In this document: positions 1-8,296 of the stretch, one piece after another | How positions within the stretch are numbered: position 1 is the stretch's first letter | How the letters are laid out: each line of letters begins with the position of its first letter | Source: an uncultured Veillonella sp. | Lineage (GTDB): Bacteria; Bacillota; Negativicutes; Veillonellales; Veillonellaceae | Assembly (NCBI GenBank): GCA_900538355.1 | Contig: UPXS01000008.1 | Span: 33,448 to 97,447 of the forward strand | Direction: 5' to 3' | Length of the DNA stretch: 64,000 nucleotides | The notes under the pieces: model-generated | What the model saw: the letters and a program-made list of their open reading frames with translations, nothing else | Told to the model about the DNA's origin: nothing | Databases searched by the model: none | Position numbers and translations under genes: made by a program

Positions 1-16
1 ATTTAGCTTTCACCAA

Positions 17-1357
17 TTACAACATCAATGGAGCCACTACAAAGCCAAGTGCTACAGCAATAGCGATGGCAAGTACGCCAGGGATGAAGAATGGATGGTT
101 AAATACAAGTTTCCCGATTCGTGTAGACCCAGTATCATCCATTTGTACAGCCCCCAAAAGTGTTGGGTATGTAGGCAATACGAAGAGTGCAGATACGGCT
201 GCGAAAGATGCGATAATGATATATACGGATCCTGGGTTTTCTGGAGTAATACCGAGAGCCAGAATTACAGCTGGTACCAATGCTTGTGTAGTTGCCGCTT
301 GGCTATACAACAATGTACTAGCAAAGAAGAATGCTACAGCTAATAGGAATGGATAAGCTGTTACCAAGCTAGATGCTAGAGCTTTGATTTCAGGGATATG
401 ACCTTTTACGAAAGTATCGCCCAACCATGCTACGCCTAGTACGCAGACACATGCGGATAAACCGGATTTAAATGTGCTTGTATTAACAAGTTGTGCTGTA
501 TCAATCTTACAGAAGAATGTAATAGCCGCTGCAATAATCATCATGAAACCAACGATGGCATCATTTCGACCAAAGATAACAGGTTTAATAAGACCAATGT
601 TCTTGGAGATAGCAGTTGCATAGAATACGATACAAATAATACCAATCAAGAAAATCAATACAGAAGTTTTCGCACCTGGTTTCAAGTGGAAATCAGCACT
701 CTTTTCACGAGGTGGAGCCACATGACCTGCTGCCAAACGTTCTTGGTAAACCGGATCGGAAGACAAATCATTATTCGCAAAGGTAGACATGATAAACGCT
801 GTAATCATAACCGCTACGAATGTTGTAGAAATACAGATAGCAAGCAATGTTGGATAGTTTACACCATATGGTTCAAGGAACCCACTCATAGCAACTACTG
901 CTGCAGATACTGGACTCGCTGTAATACCGATTTGGCTCGCTACAACGGCGATGGATAATGGTACAGACGGCTTAATGTTTTCGCTTTTCGCCACCTCTAC
1001 GATTACTGGAATCATAGAGAATGCTGTATGACCTGTACCTGCCAATAGCGTTAAGAAATACGTAACTGTTGGTGCTAAGTAGTTGATATGCTTAGGATTT
1101 TTACGCAAAATACCTTCTGCAATACGCACCAAATAATCGAGACCGCCAGCGAGTTGTAAAGCACAAATAGCAGCGATAGCAGACATGATGATGAGGATTA
1201 CATCCCAAGGAATCTGCCCTGGGAACATCCCCATGCCAAGGCTTAACAACACTACACCAAGGCCGCCAGCGTAACCAATGCCCATACCACCTAGACGAAC
1301 GCCGAGGAAGATGGCACCAAATAAAATAATAACTTGCATAATTACATAAATGTCCAT
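17..1357 (-). CDS. Anaerobic C4-dicarboxylate transporter (Dcu family)
   Basis: This is a polytopic inner-membrane carrier of about 446 residues, the usual length for DcuA/DcuB, which exchange fumarate, malate or aspartate for succinate in anaerobes. The start at the MDIYV methionine is preferred over the upstream one because an AAGGAGGT site lies 6 nt before it. Hydrophobic helices run through the whole chain, and the segments GGLDYLVRIAEGILRKNP and TLLAGTGHTAFSMIP closely resemble Dcu proteins. For a lactate/malate-using anaerobe, succinate efflux or dicarboxylate uptake is the likely role (inference). It is the first gene in the window on this strand and its 3' context is cut off near the edge. 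DcuA versus DcuB cannot be decided here. Confidence 0.9.
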   Translation of the reverse strand: MDIYVIMQVIILFGAIFLGVRLGGMGIGYAGGLGVVLLSLGMGMFPGQIPWDVILIIMSAIAAICALQLAGGLDYLVRIAEGILRKNPKHINYLAPTVTYFLTLLAGTGHTAFSMIPVIVEVAKSENIKPSVPLSIAVVASQIGITASPVSAAVVAMSGFLEPYGVNYPTLLAICISTTFVAVMITAFIMSTFANNDLSSDPVYQERLAAGHVAPPREKSADFHLKPGAKTSVLIFLIGIICIVFYATAISKNIGLIKPVIFGRNDAIVGFMMIIAAAITFFCKIDTAQLVNTSTFKSGLSACVCVLGVAWLGDTFVKGHIPEIKALASSLVTAYPFLLAVAFFFASTLLYSQAATTQALVPAVILALGITPENPGSVYIIIASFAAVSALFVLPTYPTLLGAVQMDDTGSTRIGKLVFNHPFFIPGVLAIAIAVALGFVVAPLML

Positions 1358-1475
1358 ACGATGACCTCCTTTATACGTATATAGTATCATAGATATGCAA
1401 AAATATCATCGAAATTTCACAATGTATAGTCTATAGTTTGAAAACTTAACGAAATATTATACGCTAAACATATAA

Positions 1476-1532
1476 AAAGCTATATATGCCGATGATTCTA
1501 GAACTGTAGAATCATGACATATATAGCTTTTA
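1476..1532 (-). terminator. Rho-independent terminator after bioA
   Basis: A 14-bp perfect inverted repeat (1476-1489 with 1519-1532) encloses a second 9-bp pair (1493-1501 with 1508-1516) and ends in a T-tract on the minus strand. It lies about 50 nt after the bioA stop codon. Confidence 0.8.
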
Positions 1533-1579
1533 CTTTTACGTTTACCTTAAATCTTTATAAAATACTTAGCCGTAAATTG

Positions 1580-2968
1580 TTATAGAATGATTGGGCGTAA
1601 ATCTTCGAGAATCCCCTCTTCTTCGGTAGCGCGTTGGATGCTTTCACCAACAATGCGAACCATATCCTCTAATTGTTCCACAGTGGACGCCAATGGAGGC
1701 ATGAGAATCACCACATCACCGATTGGACGGCAAATGAGCCCTTGTTCACGAGCAAGGATGGCCACCTTAGCCCCTACCGCATCATTTGGACGATATGCTT
1801 CATGAGTGGCTACATCTTTTTCAAGTTCAATACCTACGATGAGGCCTCGTTGACGAACCTCTTTCACATGTTTTAATTTTTCAATAGGTTTTAATGCATT
1901 GGTGAAAGCCTCGATTTTTTTAGGCAATCCTTCGATAACCTTTTCATCGCGGAAAACTTTCAACGAAGCCAATGCAACCGCACAAGCTAAGGCATTACCT
2001 GTGTAGGAGTGACCATGATAGAATGTTTTCTTTTCTTCAAAGGTGCCAAGGAATGCATCAAATATGCGTTGTGTAGTCAATGTGGCAGCTAGAGGCATAT
2101 AACCACCTGTAATCCCTTTAGACAAGGTCATAAAATCTGGAGCCACATCTTCGTGTTCGCAGGCAAAGAATTTACCAGTACGACCAAAGCCTGTTGCCAC
2201 TTCATCGACAATGAGAAATACGTCATGTTTCGCAGTCAATTCACGAACCCGTTTCAAATATCCATGAGGCATGACGAGCATGCCTGCTGCAGCTTGAACC
2301 AATGGTTCCATAACAAGAGCTGTGATTTCATCCCCCTCTTCATTAAGGATGCGTTCTAATTCAGCCAAAGACTCATCGAAAGCTTTATCTCGATCCGCTA
2401 CGTCGCGATATACGCCAGGGCTTGGTAATGTCAACGGTTTGAATAATAGATTATGAAATACTTGGTGGAATAATTGAATACCACCTACAGATACAGTACC
2501 TAATGTATCCCCATGGTAGCCTGCATTAAGGGCGATAAATTTAGTTTTTTTCGTTTGTCCCACTAGTTGGCGGTATTGGTAGGCCATCTTAATAGCAACT
2601 TCAATAGCTGTACTACCATCATCAGACAAAAATACTTTATTTAAACCGTCTGGAGCGAGCTCTACTAATTCTTTACACAATTGTGCAGATGGTGGGCTTA
2701 CAAGACCGAGCAATGTGCTATGAGCAATTTTATCCACTTGTTCCTTCAATGCCTGGTTTAATACAGGATGGTTATGTCCATGAATGTTAACCCATAAGGA
2801 GGACACGCCATCATAATACTTTTTACCGTTCTCATCGATAAGGTATACCCCCTCACCACGTTCGATTACGACTGGTTCTTGTGCCAACCAATCTTGCATT
2901 TGTGTAAATGGATGCCATACAAACTCATGATCCCATTGTGCTGCTTGTGAAAGCTGTTTCTCTGCCAT
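1580..2968 (-). CDS. bioA: Adenosylmethionine-8-amino-7-oxononanoate aminotransferase
   Basis: BioA converts 7-keto-8-aminopelargonate to 7,8-diaminopelargonate using S-adenosylmethionine as amino donor, the antepenultimate biotin step, with PLP as cofactor. At 462 residues it has the usual length for this class III aminotransferase. Visible hallmarks are WHPFTQMQDW near residue 18, DGVSSLWVNIHGHNHP near 53, the cofactor Asp in IVDEVATGFG (D255) and the PLP Schiff-base lysine in TLSKGITGGY (K284). It lies downstream of bioD in the same direction with a 133-bp gap, so the two are probably cotranscribed. A GAGGTGA site precedes the ATG. Confidence 0.96.
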   Translation of the reverse strand: MAEKQLSQAAQWDHEFVWHPFTQMQDWLAQEPVVIERGEGVYLIDENGKKYYDGVSSLWVNIHGHNHPVLNQALKEQVDKIAHSTLLGLVSPPSAQLCKELVELAPDGLNKVFLSDDGSTAIEVAIKMAYQYRQLVGQTKKTKFIALNAGYHGDTLGTVSVGGIQLFHQVFHNLLFKPLTLPSPGVYRDVADRDKAFDESLAELERILNEEGDEITALVMEPLVQAAAGMLVMPHGYLKRVRELTAKHDVFLIVDEVATGFGRTGKFFACEHEDVAPDFMTLSKGITGGYMPLAATLTTQRIFDAFLGTFEEKKTFYHGHSYTGNALACAVALASLKVFRDEKVIEGLPKKIEAFTNALKPIEKLKHVKEVRQRGLIVGIELEKDVATHEAYRPNDAVGAKVAILAREQGLICRPIGDVVILMPPLASTVEQLEDMVRIVGESIQRATEEEGILEDLRPIIL

Positions 2969-3087
2969 TTCGTCACCTCATACGTACAATTTTACAAACT
3001 ATAATTCCCTATCCCTATAAAGCTCTACTACTATAACAATCTATTATTATAAATGATTAGGCCAGATTAAATTACAATATCTAACTA

Positions 3088-3114
3088 CTATATGCCTAAT
3101 GCTATATGCCTAAT
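3088..3114 (-). repeat. 14-bp tandem duplication across the bioD stop codon
   Basis: The 13-mer CTATATGCCTAAT (plus strand) occurs at 3088-3100 and 3102-3114, a period of 14. The second copy encodes the last codons and stop of bioD; the first follows the stop. It looks like replication slippage. Confidence 0.8.
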
Positions 3115-3854
3115 ACTGTATTCCATACCTTCTTAGAGTCCACAAAGGACCGAGCCCAACCTAGCTGAACCTTTTGGATATCCGGACCTTGGTATGGCGG
3201 TACAACAGCCACCACAGGAATACCTGTATATCGTTCCATATCTTCCACATTTGTTTTCAATAAGAACGGATCTACTGCAGTCGTATCATTGACAATGATG
3301 GCTTTCACCTCAATACCATGCATCTTCGCATATTCACAAGTTAAAATAGCGCGGTTAATGGAGCCCAACCGTCCATCAGCTACAACGATGGCTGGTAATT
3401 TAATATCTTTTATTAAATCCGTGAATGTTTTATCGCCGTAAAGAGGTGTTGTAATACCACCAGCACCTTCTACAAAGGTTAAATCATAGCGATTAACAAC
3501 ATCTAATGTATGAGCTACTACACCAGCATAATCGATTTCTATACCAGCCAATTCTGCTGCAAGACGAGGAGAAAAATCTCCAGCAATAGCATATGGATTA
3601 ACCTCGTGACGGCGCGACTCAGGAATGCCAGCGGAACGCATCAAATATGTAGCATCCTTGCTTTCAAGATCCACATTATAATTATCCTCATCCATCGTTA
3701 CACATTCAGGAAAAGGTACTGCGCTGGAGGACACCGGTTTAACCATACCAACCGCAAAGCCATCATCGACAGCCATAGCCCCTAACAACCCTGTCACAAA
3801 CGTCTTGCCTACATCTGTATCGGTTCCAATTATAGAAATACCTAACTGCTTCAT
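3102..3854 (-). CDS. bioD: ATP-dependent dethiobiotin synthetase
   Basis: BioD closes the ureido ring of biotin, turning diaminopelargonate, CO2 and ATP into dethiobiotin. The P-loop GTDTDVGKT at residues 10-18 is the family signature, followed by the conserved MVKPVSS segment and by FVEGAGG further on. At 250 residues it is slightly longer than the usual 220-240. It precedes bioA on the same strand. A promoter and a BirA-like operator lie just upstream (3889-3959). Its last codons plus stop are tandemly duplicated. The carbonic anhydrase gene lies further upstream beyond a cluster of palindromes; since this step uses CO2, that proximity is suggestive but may be chance. Confidence 0.95.
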   Translation of the reverse strand: MKQLGISIIGTDTDVGKTFVTGLLGAMAVDDGFAVGMVKPVSSSAVPFPECVTMDEDNYNVDLESKDATYLMRSAGIPESRRHEVNPYAIAGDFSPRLAAELAGIEIDYAGVVAHTLDVVNRYDLTFVEGAGGITTPLYGDKTFTDLIKDIKLPAIVVADGRLGSINRAILTCEYAKMHGIEVKAIIVNDTTAVDPFLLKTNVEDMERYTGIPVVAVVPPYQGPDIQKVQLGWARSFVDSKKVWNTVLGI

Positions 3855-3888
3855 ACACGTCTCCTCTCAGCGATACTTAACGCCGCAT

Positions 3889-3920
3889 AGGTTAACCAAT
3901 TTATGTGAGTAAGTTTACAA
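3889..3920 (-). promoter_or_regulatory. Probable BirA (biotin repressor) operator of bioD-bioA
   Basis: On the minus strand TTGTAAAC is followed after 16 nt by GTTAAC and CT, an imperfect version of the BirA palindrome (TTGTTAAC, 15-16 nt, GTTAACAA). It lies just downstream of a predicted -10 box and resembles the two sites in front of bioB. The left arm on the plus strand matches only in GTTAAC. Confidence 0.6.
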
Positions 3921-3929
3921 TCTAATTAC

Positions 3930-3959
3930 AATATACAGCCAAATGGAATATATAGTCAA
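3930..3959 (-). promoter_or_regulatory. Predicted bioD promoter
   Basis: On the minus strand TTGACT (3954-3959) and TATATT (3930-3935) are separated by 18 nt, with the BirA-like site immediately downstream. The promoter is built into the outer left arm of the 3933-4177 palindrome. Confidence 0.55.
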
Positions 3960-4177
3960 CCTATTATTATCGTTCAAGTTTACGTTGTTATAACTCTATG
4001 GGGCCCGGATACATCTCTACATTTTAACTAAAAAGCTGTGTCCCTAACCTCCGTGCTCCAAAGCGAGCTAAGTCGCACCTCGCTTAGGGACACAGCTTTT
4101 TATAACCTTATCGCCGTACTAGTCCCATAGAGTTATAGCCCTCCCCTTTGAATACGCTAATAATAGGTTGGCTGTAT
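3933..4177. repeat. Nested palindromic element 1
   Basis: Four concentric inverted repeats share one centre: 3933-3942 with 4168-4177 (10 bp), 3957-3969 with 4158-4170 (13 bp, perfect), 3989-4002 with 4124-4137 (14 bp, perfect) and 4030-4047 with 4084-4101 (18 bp, perfect, with A and T tracts on its outer flanks). The apical loop 4048-4083 carries a 22-nt core that recurs, inverted, in the loop of the element at 4261-4403. No reading frame of note is present. It could act as a bidirectional terminator, but the outer arms go well beyond what termination needs. Confidence 0.85.
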
Positions 4178-4183
4178 GTGGAA

Positions 4184-4220
4184 AGAGAAAGGAAGATGGC
4201 TAAGCCATCCTCCTTTCTCT
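4184..4220. repeat. 17-bp hairpin between palindromic elements
   Basis: 4184-4200 pairs with 4204-4220 with one mismatch and a 3-nt TAA loop. It has no clear T-tract in either direction, so it is not a typical terminator. It fills the space between the two nested palindromes. Confidence 0.75.
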
Positions 4221-4260
4221 TGATACGGCGAAATTACGCTATTTCGGTAATAGACATTCA

Positions 4261-4403
4261 GATTTGATGGGACTAATTCATAGGTACAGTTAGAAAAAGG
4301 ACGATAACTAACCGATTAGCGACTTAGCTCGCTTTGGAGCGTAGAGGTTAGTTATCGTCCTTTTTCACTTAAATGTACAAATCAACTTGGGACCCATCAA
4401 ATC
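4261..4403. repeat. Nested palindromic element 2, including the carbonic anhydrase terminator
   Basis: The outer arms 4261-4271 and 4393-4403 pair over 11 bp. The inner stem 4293-4313 with 4346-4366 is a perfect 21 bp flanked by A5/T5 tracts, so it should terminate transcription from the carbonic anhydrase gene. Its loop (4314-4345) contains the reverse complement of the 22-nt loop core of element 1. Confidence 0.85.
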
Positions 4404-4408
4404 AAAGG

Positions 4409-4954
4409 TTATATTTCGAGGTAGCGGAATTCGCCTGTATCAGGATCCATCATCCCTCCATAGAATCCCATTCCTTTTGGGAATAATGGGTGGTGACGCA
4501 AGAAGTTAACTGTATAGATTACATTGTCTTCGGAGATATGGAAACGATCCATCCAGTCAATAAGTCCTGGTTCGATCATGCGAATCGCATCTTCACTGAT
4601 ACCCTTTTCTTTCATGGACTCCATAAAAGTTGTAGCAGAGAAGTCAATCATGCCGCAGTTCTCATGGCCGATGACTAATACATCTTCAATTTCCATACCA
4701 TACGTAGCTACTAGCAAGCTTTGTACGATATTATCGATAGGTTGCGTTACACTATTACCAGCTGTTTTAATAACGATGATTTCACCACGGTTAAAACCTA
4801 ATGCCTCTTCTAGCATGCAGACTAAACGCGTATCCATACATGTGACAATACCTAGTTTTTTTGTAGGATGGCTTGTTAATCCTGCTTTTGGTAATTCTGG
4901 GTGGTTTTTCACATACTCTTTATTGGTTTCAATTATTTTTTTAATATCAATCAT
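4409..4954 (-). CDS. Beta-class carbonic anhydrase
   Basis: This enzyme interconverts CO2 and bicarbonate. The zinc-site residues of the beta class are all visible: C39, D41 and R43 in TCMDTR, and H97 and C100 in GHENCG. At about 181 residues it matches the short, type II-like beta enzymes of Firmicutes. The start is placed at MIDIKK (4954) because the more upstream ATG is itself part of the ribosome binding site (ATGAGGT). It is monocistronic, between a predicted promoter at 4999-5028 and the long terminator hairpin at 4293-4366. Bicarbonate supply for carboxylases is the likely purpose (inference). Confidence 0.92.
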   Translation of the reverse strand: MIDIKKIIETNKEYVKNHPELPKAGLTSHPTKKLGIVTCMDTRLVCMLEEALGFNRGEIIVIKTAGNSVTQPIDNIVQSLLVATYGMEIEDVLVIGHENCGMIDFSATTFMESMKEKGISEDAIRMIEPGLIDWMDRFHISEDNVIYTVNFLRHHPLFPKGMGFYGGMMDPDTGEFRYLEI

Positions 4955-4998
4955 AAGGTACCTCATTTACATTTCTATCTATAAAATAGATTCTATTC

Positions 4999-5028
4999 AT
5001 TATATACAATATATTCAATGAAAAACAA
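4999..5028 (-). promoter_or_regulatory. Predicted carbonic anhydrase promoter
   Basis: On the minus strand TTGTTT (5023-5028) and a perfect TATAAT (4999-5004) are 18 nt apart, about 45 nt before the start codon. Confidence 0.55.
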
Positions 5029-5209
5029 GAGATTTTCATCACATATAAATATTTATTATAACCTATATCCTTCATAAGAAATCCATAAAAATCGTATTTA
5101 TTCTATATTTATAATTAATATTCATTTATTATACTTTTCAACCTTATACATTCACAAAAATAAATATACCGTATTTTTCTTACATTACTAGTAGATTTTA
5201 ATTCCCCTA

Positions 5210-5279
5210 ATGTGGTACTATTAAAACCATAGAAAAAACGCCACATGATACCACATATGACGTGAACTGTATGTACAGT
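5210..5279 (+). promoter_or_regulatory. Two palindromes upstream of the yeiH-like gene
   Basis: ATGTGGTA (5210-5217) is repeated inverted as TACCACAT (5249-5256). A second palindrome, ACTGTATGTACAGT, fills 5266-5279 and ends just before the AGGAGG ribosome binding site. These are candidate operators for an unidentified regulator. No strong -35/-10 pair was recognised here, and the rest of the 4955-5295 gap is AT-rich without a gene. Confidence 0.4.
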
Positions 5280-5295
5280 AAGGAGGTTTTTTATT

Positions 5296-6336
5296 ATGGG
5301 TATCAATCAAAAAACATTGCCAGGCATTCTGCTCTGTGCGGTCCTCGCTATTCCTTGTTGGCTATTAGGCCTAGAGTTTCATCTAATCGGTAGCCCGATC
5401 TTTGCTATCATCTTAGGTATAATTATTGGCTCTATATTCACATCTTGGAAACGCGAAAAAACTGGTGCCGGCATTGGATTTACATCAAAAAAGATTTTAC
5501 AATGGGCCGTTATTTTATTGGGCTTTGGCTTAAACATTACACAAATTTTACATGTAGGTTGGATTTCATTACCTGTCATCATTTCAACCATCGCTACATC
5601 TTTAATCGTATCCTATATTATTTATCGCCTTACTCATATGGACTCTAATACGGCCGTACTTATCGGCGTAGGCTCCTCTATTTGTGGTGGTTCTGCCATC
5701 GCTGCAGCTGCACCAGTTATCAAAGCTGAAGATCAAGACATTGCACAAGCTATCTCTGTTGTATTCTTCTTCAACGTCGTAGCTGCCTTTGTATTCCCTC
5801 CATTTGGCGATGCTATTGGCCTTTCCAATATGGGCTTTGGTCTATTTGCCGGTACCGCCGTAAACGATACATCCTCTGTAACAGCTACTGCTGCTGTATG
5901 GGATAGCATGAAAGGTACTGGTACACAAGTTCTAGAATATGCAACAATCGTTAAATTAACACGTACCCTTGCAATTATTCCAATTTGCTTAGGCCTTGCT
6001 AGTTACCAAGTATATAAAGCAAAACAAAATGCGGCTCAAACTGATGGTGGTAGTGTTAGTATCGCTAAAATTTTCCCTAAGTTTGTTCTATACTTTGTAA
6101 TTTGTTCTTTAATTACTACTGCATTATCCTATGCAAATATAGATATTCAATTCTTAAGCGTCTTCAAAACTATTTCAAAATACTTTATTACAATGGCCAT
6201 GGTTGCTATCGGACTTAATACTAATATCGTAAAATTGATAAAATCCGGTGGTTCTGCCCTTGCATTGGGTGCTTGTTGCTGGATTGCCATCACAGCAGTC
6301 AGCCTAGCTACACAACATATGATTGGTTTATGGTAA
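5296..6336 (+). CDS. YeiH/UPF0324 family membrane protein
   Basis: This is a 346-residue polytopic membrane protein of the YeiH (UPF0324) family, annotated in other bacteria as a putative sulfate exporter; its substrate is not firmly established. The family signature GVGSSICGGSAIAAAAPVI is present near residue 125 and about ten hydrophobic helices are evident. The ATG follows an AGGAGG site at normal distance. The family is often next to a LysR regulator of the CysL type; here a LysR gene lies 0.9 kb away, beyond a LysE-type exporter and convergent to it, so linkage is weak. A terminator follows at 6392-6416. Confidence 0.85.
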   Translation: MGINQKTLPGILLCAVLAIPCWLLGLEFHLIGSPIFAIILGIIIGSIFTSWKREKTGAGIGFTSKKILQWAVILLGFGLNITQILHVGWISLPVIISTIATSLIVSYIIYRLTHMDSNTAVLIGVGSSICGGSAIAAAAPVIKAEDQDIAQAISVVFFFNVVAAFVFPPFGDAIGLSNMGFGLFAGTAVNDTSSVTATAAVWDSMKGTGTQVLEYATIVKLTRTLAIIPICLGLASYQVYKAKQNAAQTDGGSVSIAKIFPKFVLYFVICSLITTALSYANIDIQFLSVFKTISKYFITMAMVAIGLNTNIVKLIKSGGSALALGACCWIAITAVSLATQHMIGLW

Positions 6337-6391
6337 GAAATATACATACCTATTTTAATATGATATAATTGTATATAGTTAGAATAGTAAT

Positions 6392-6416
6392 AACCCCTCC
6401 AGTAATGGAGGGGTTT
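6392..6416 (+). terminator. Terminator after the yeiH-like gene
   Basis: AACCCCTCC and GGAGGGGTT form a 9-bp stem with a 7-nt loop. The T-tract is short. Confidence 0.65.
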
Positions 6417-6471
6417 CGTGCTACTATTCACCTTATTAGTACTTTATCATACTATAGTTAGGAGGGTTAAC

Positions 6472-7086
6472 ATGTACTTCTTACAAGGACTTCTTGTCGG
6501 TCTCGCAACATTTGCCCCTGTTGGCATGCAAAACCTCTTCATCATCAACACAGCATTGGTACAACCTATACGTCGTATCATATTGACCCTTATCATATTG
6601 GCACTATTTGATATGAGCCTCAGTACGGCAGCCTTCTTTGGTATCGGCGCCATTCTTGAAATGTGGCCGCTTACAAAGCTTATCGTACTCCTTTTTGGGG
6701 GCCTACTGATTGTGTACATGGGCTTTAATATATTCAGAACTGAACCAGATATGCACAATGTAAATACGAATATTCCAATTCGTAAAATTATCCTATCCGC
6801 TATCGCTGTATCCTGGGGGAATCCTCAAGCCGTTCTTGATGCAACTATGATGCTCGGCGCCTTTCAAGCTAATATACCTGAAGAAGGTATTTATTATTTC
6901 TTTGGAGGCTTCCTAGCTATGACCCCAATGTGGTTTGGAGCCTTGGCTGCCACCATGCATTTATTAGCTAAAAAAATCAAAATTACCCATATGGCTTGGA
7001 TCAATCGCTTCTGTGGTGCAGTACTCGTCATTTATGGTATAAAATTATTCATCGATGGTGTTACAATGCTCTTGGAATATGTTTAA
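6472..7086 (+). CDS. LysE family amino-acid exporter
   Basis: This is a small inner-membrane exporter of 204 residues with about six helices. The N-terminal GLLVGLATFAPVGMQNLFIINTAL corresponds to the conserved G-P-x-G-x-QN motif of the LysE/ArgO superfamily, which pumps basic amino acids such as arginine or lysine out of the cell. The start is at the methionine preceded by TAGGAGGG, not at the ATG-less extension further upstream. It is probably monocistronic, bounded by terminators at 6392-6416 and 7122-7149. A convergent LysR-type gene follows; LysE-type exporters are often controlled by such regulators, but usually from a divergent position. Confidence 0.85.
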   Translation: MYFLQGLLVGLATFAPVGMQNLFIINTALVQPIRRIILTLIILALFDMSLSTAAFFGIGAILEMWPLTKLIVLLFGGLLIVYMGFNIFRTEPDMHNVNTNIPIRKIILSAIAVSWGNPQAVLDATMMLGAFQANIPEEGIYYFFGGFLAMTPMWFGALAATMHLLAKKIKITHMAWINRFCGAVLVIYGIKLFIDGVTMLLEYV

Positions 7087-7121
7087 TTAAACGATCCTCA
7101 ATAAAGCAATATTCAAACAAT

Positions 7122-7149
7122 AAAGCCGTTAGCATATGCTAACGGCTTT
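7122..7149. terminator. Bidirectional terminator between lysE-type and lysR-type genes
   Basis: A perfect palindrome of 28 bp (AAAGCCGTTAGCAT and its complement) with A and T tracts on both sides serves the two convergent genes. Confidence 0.85.
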
Positions 7150-7215
7150 TATATTGTAATTGTTTATTTGTTATATGACGATTAAATTTATTTTCCATAA
7201 TCCGTCTTTGATACG

Positions 7216-8100
7216 TTAAAACTCTGCTAAAACTTGTTTAAACATTTCTCTAAAGGCTTCTACATAGGTGTTACTTTGATTTTGTTGCGATACAAAGTAG
7301 TAATTGCGCTCCATCGATTTACCATGGTTAGTTAATACCTTGCGCTCAATACCTGGCATGGAGTCGGTTAAATATTTAAAACGATCAAGCAGCAATAGTC
7401 CTTGTTGACCTGCTACTAAATAGCGAGCCTCCTCTAATGTACGAGCATATGCAAAGGCACCAGCATAACCAATGGCCTTACGATAATGTTCTTCCTCAGC
7501 TAGCGTATACTTACCGCGACAAACTAAGATAAGTGGTAAGTCATCAATAGTTTTAATTTCAACGCTACCTTCCTTTGTATAGCCTTGTGGCACCTCGATT
7601 ACTGTGGTCGCCTTATCAATCAAATGACTTTCATAATCATCAGATAAAATCTGCCACTGATCATTAAATATTACATCTACACGACGATCATCTAACATGC
7701 CATATAGTTCCTCATGACTGCCACTATACATGCGAATATCTAGGTTTTTATAGCGTTTAGCCATGCGAATGACCGTTTGCTGCATAGCCATCCCACTATA
7801 GCGATTTAAATAGCCAATTCGTAAGCTAACACGTGCATCTGTACCAATGCGGGTTGTTTCTACCTTAATATCGTGAAAGCGTTCTAGTAATTTTTTACCA
7901 GATCGATATAAATATTGCCCCGCTGGTGTTAGGTAAAAGCTTCGTTTTTCTCGTACCATCAGCTCCACGCCTAAACTCGTTTCAAGGGCTTTAATTTGTT
8001 GTGAAATAGCAGATTGAGACACATACTGCTCAGTCGCAGCTTGAGTAAAACTATTATTATCAACTACACACACAAAATACTCTAATTGTTTCAACAACAT
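7216..8100 (-). CDS. LysR family transcriptional regulator
   Basis: A 294-residue LysR-type regulator. The N-terminal helix-turn-helix is clear (SFTQAATEQYVSQSAISQQIKALE around residues 17-40, then LGVELMVREKRSFYLTPAGQ), followed by an effector-binding domain with no obvious ligand clue. It is preceded on the same strand by the MFS carrier gene with a 196-bp gap that contains a hexanucleotide repeat. It may control that carrier or the convergent LysE-type exporter; neither is proven. Confidence 0.88.
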   Translation of the reverse strand: MLLKQLEYFVCVVDNNSFTQAATEQYVSQSAISQQIKALETSLGVELMVREKRSFYLTPAGQYLYRSGKKLLERFHDIKVETTRIGTDARVSLRIGYLNRYSGMAMQQTVIRMAKRYKNLDIRMYSGSHEELYGMLDDRRVDVIFNDQWQILSDDYESHLIDKATTVIEVPQGYTKEGSVEIKTIDDLPLILVCRGKYTLAEEEHYRKAIGYAGAFAYARTLEEARYLVAGQQGLLLLDRFKYLTDSMPGIERKVLTNHGKSMERNYYFVSQQNQSNTYVEAFREMFKQVLAEF

Positions 8101-8214
8101 AACGATACACTCTCATCTCTCTTATAATTAGTAGCCTTACTCTATCTACTAGCCCACTACACAACATACACCAACCCCTCTCATTGGTATTTGCTACTCA
8201 CATAATATGTTTCT

Positions 8215-8271
8215 CTACAACTACAACTACAACTACAACTACAACTACAACTACAACTACAACTACAACTA
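8215..8271 (-). repeat. Hexanucleotide tandem repeat (CTACAA)9
   Basis: Nine perfect CTACAA units plus CTA occupy 8215-8271, in the 196-bp gap between the MFS gene and the LysR-type gene. It is not within an open reading frame of the annotated genes. Such repeats change copy number by slippage and can alter promoter spacing or message structure. Confidence 0.95.
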
Positions 8272-8296
8272 TTATATTTCATTGAAAGTAGATTCA

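Noticed and set aside
66..958. Plus-strand frames antisense to the dicarboxylate carrier
   Set aside because: They are out-of-frame shadows of a well-supported membrane protein; composition is not protein-like.
3933..4403. Insertion sequence or MITE with target duplication
   Set aside because: No transposase frame and no clear target-site duplication flank the palindromes, so mobility is not claimed.
5115..5306. 63-codon frame antisense to the yeiH-like leader
   Set aside because: It overlaps the palindromes and ribosome binding site of the real gene and has no start signals.
8215..8271. Possible CRISPR-like repeat
   Set aside because: The units are directly adjacent 6-mers without spacers, so this is a microsatellite.
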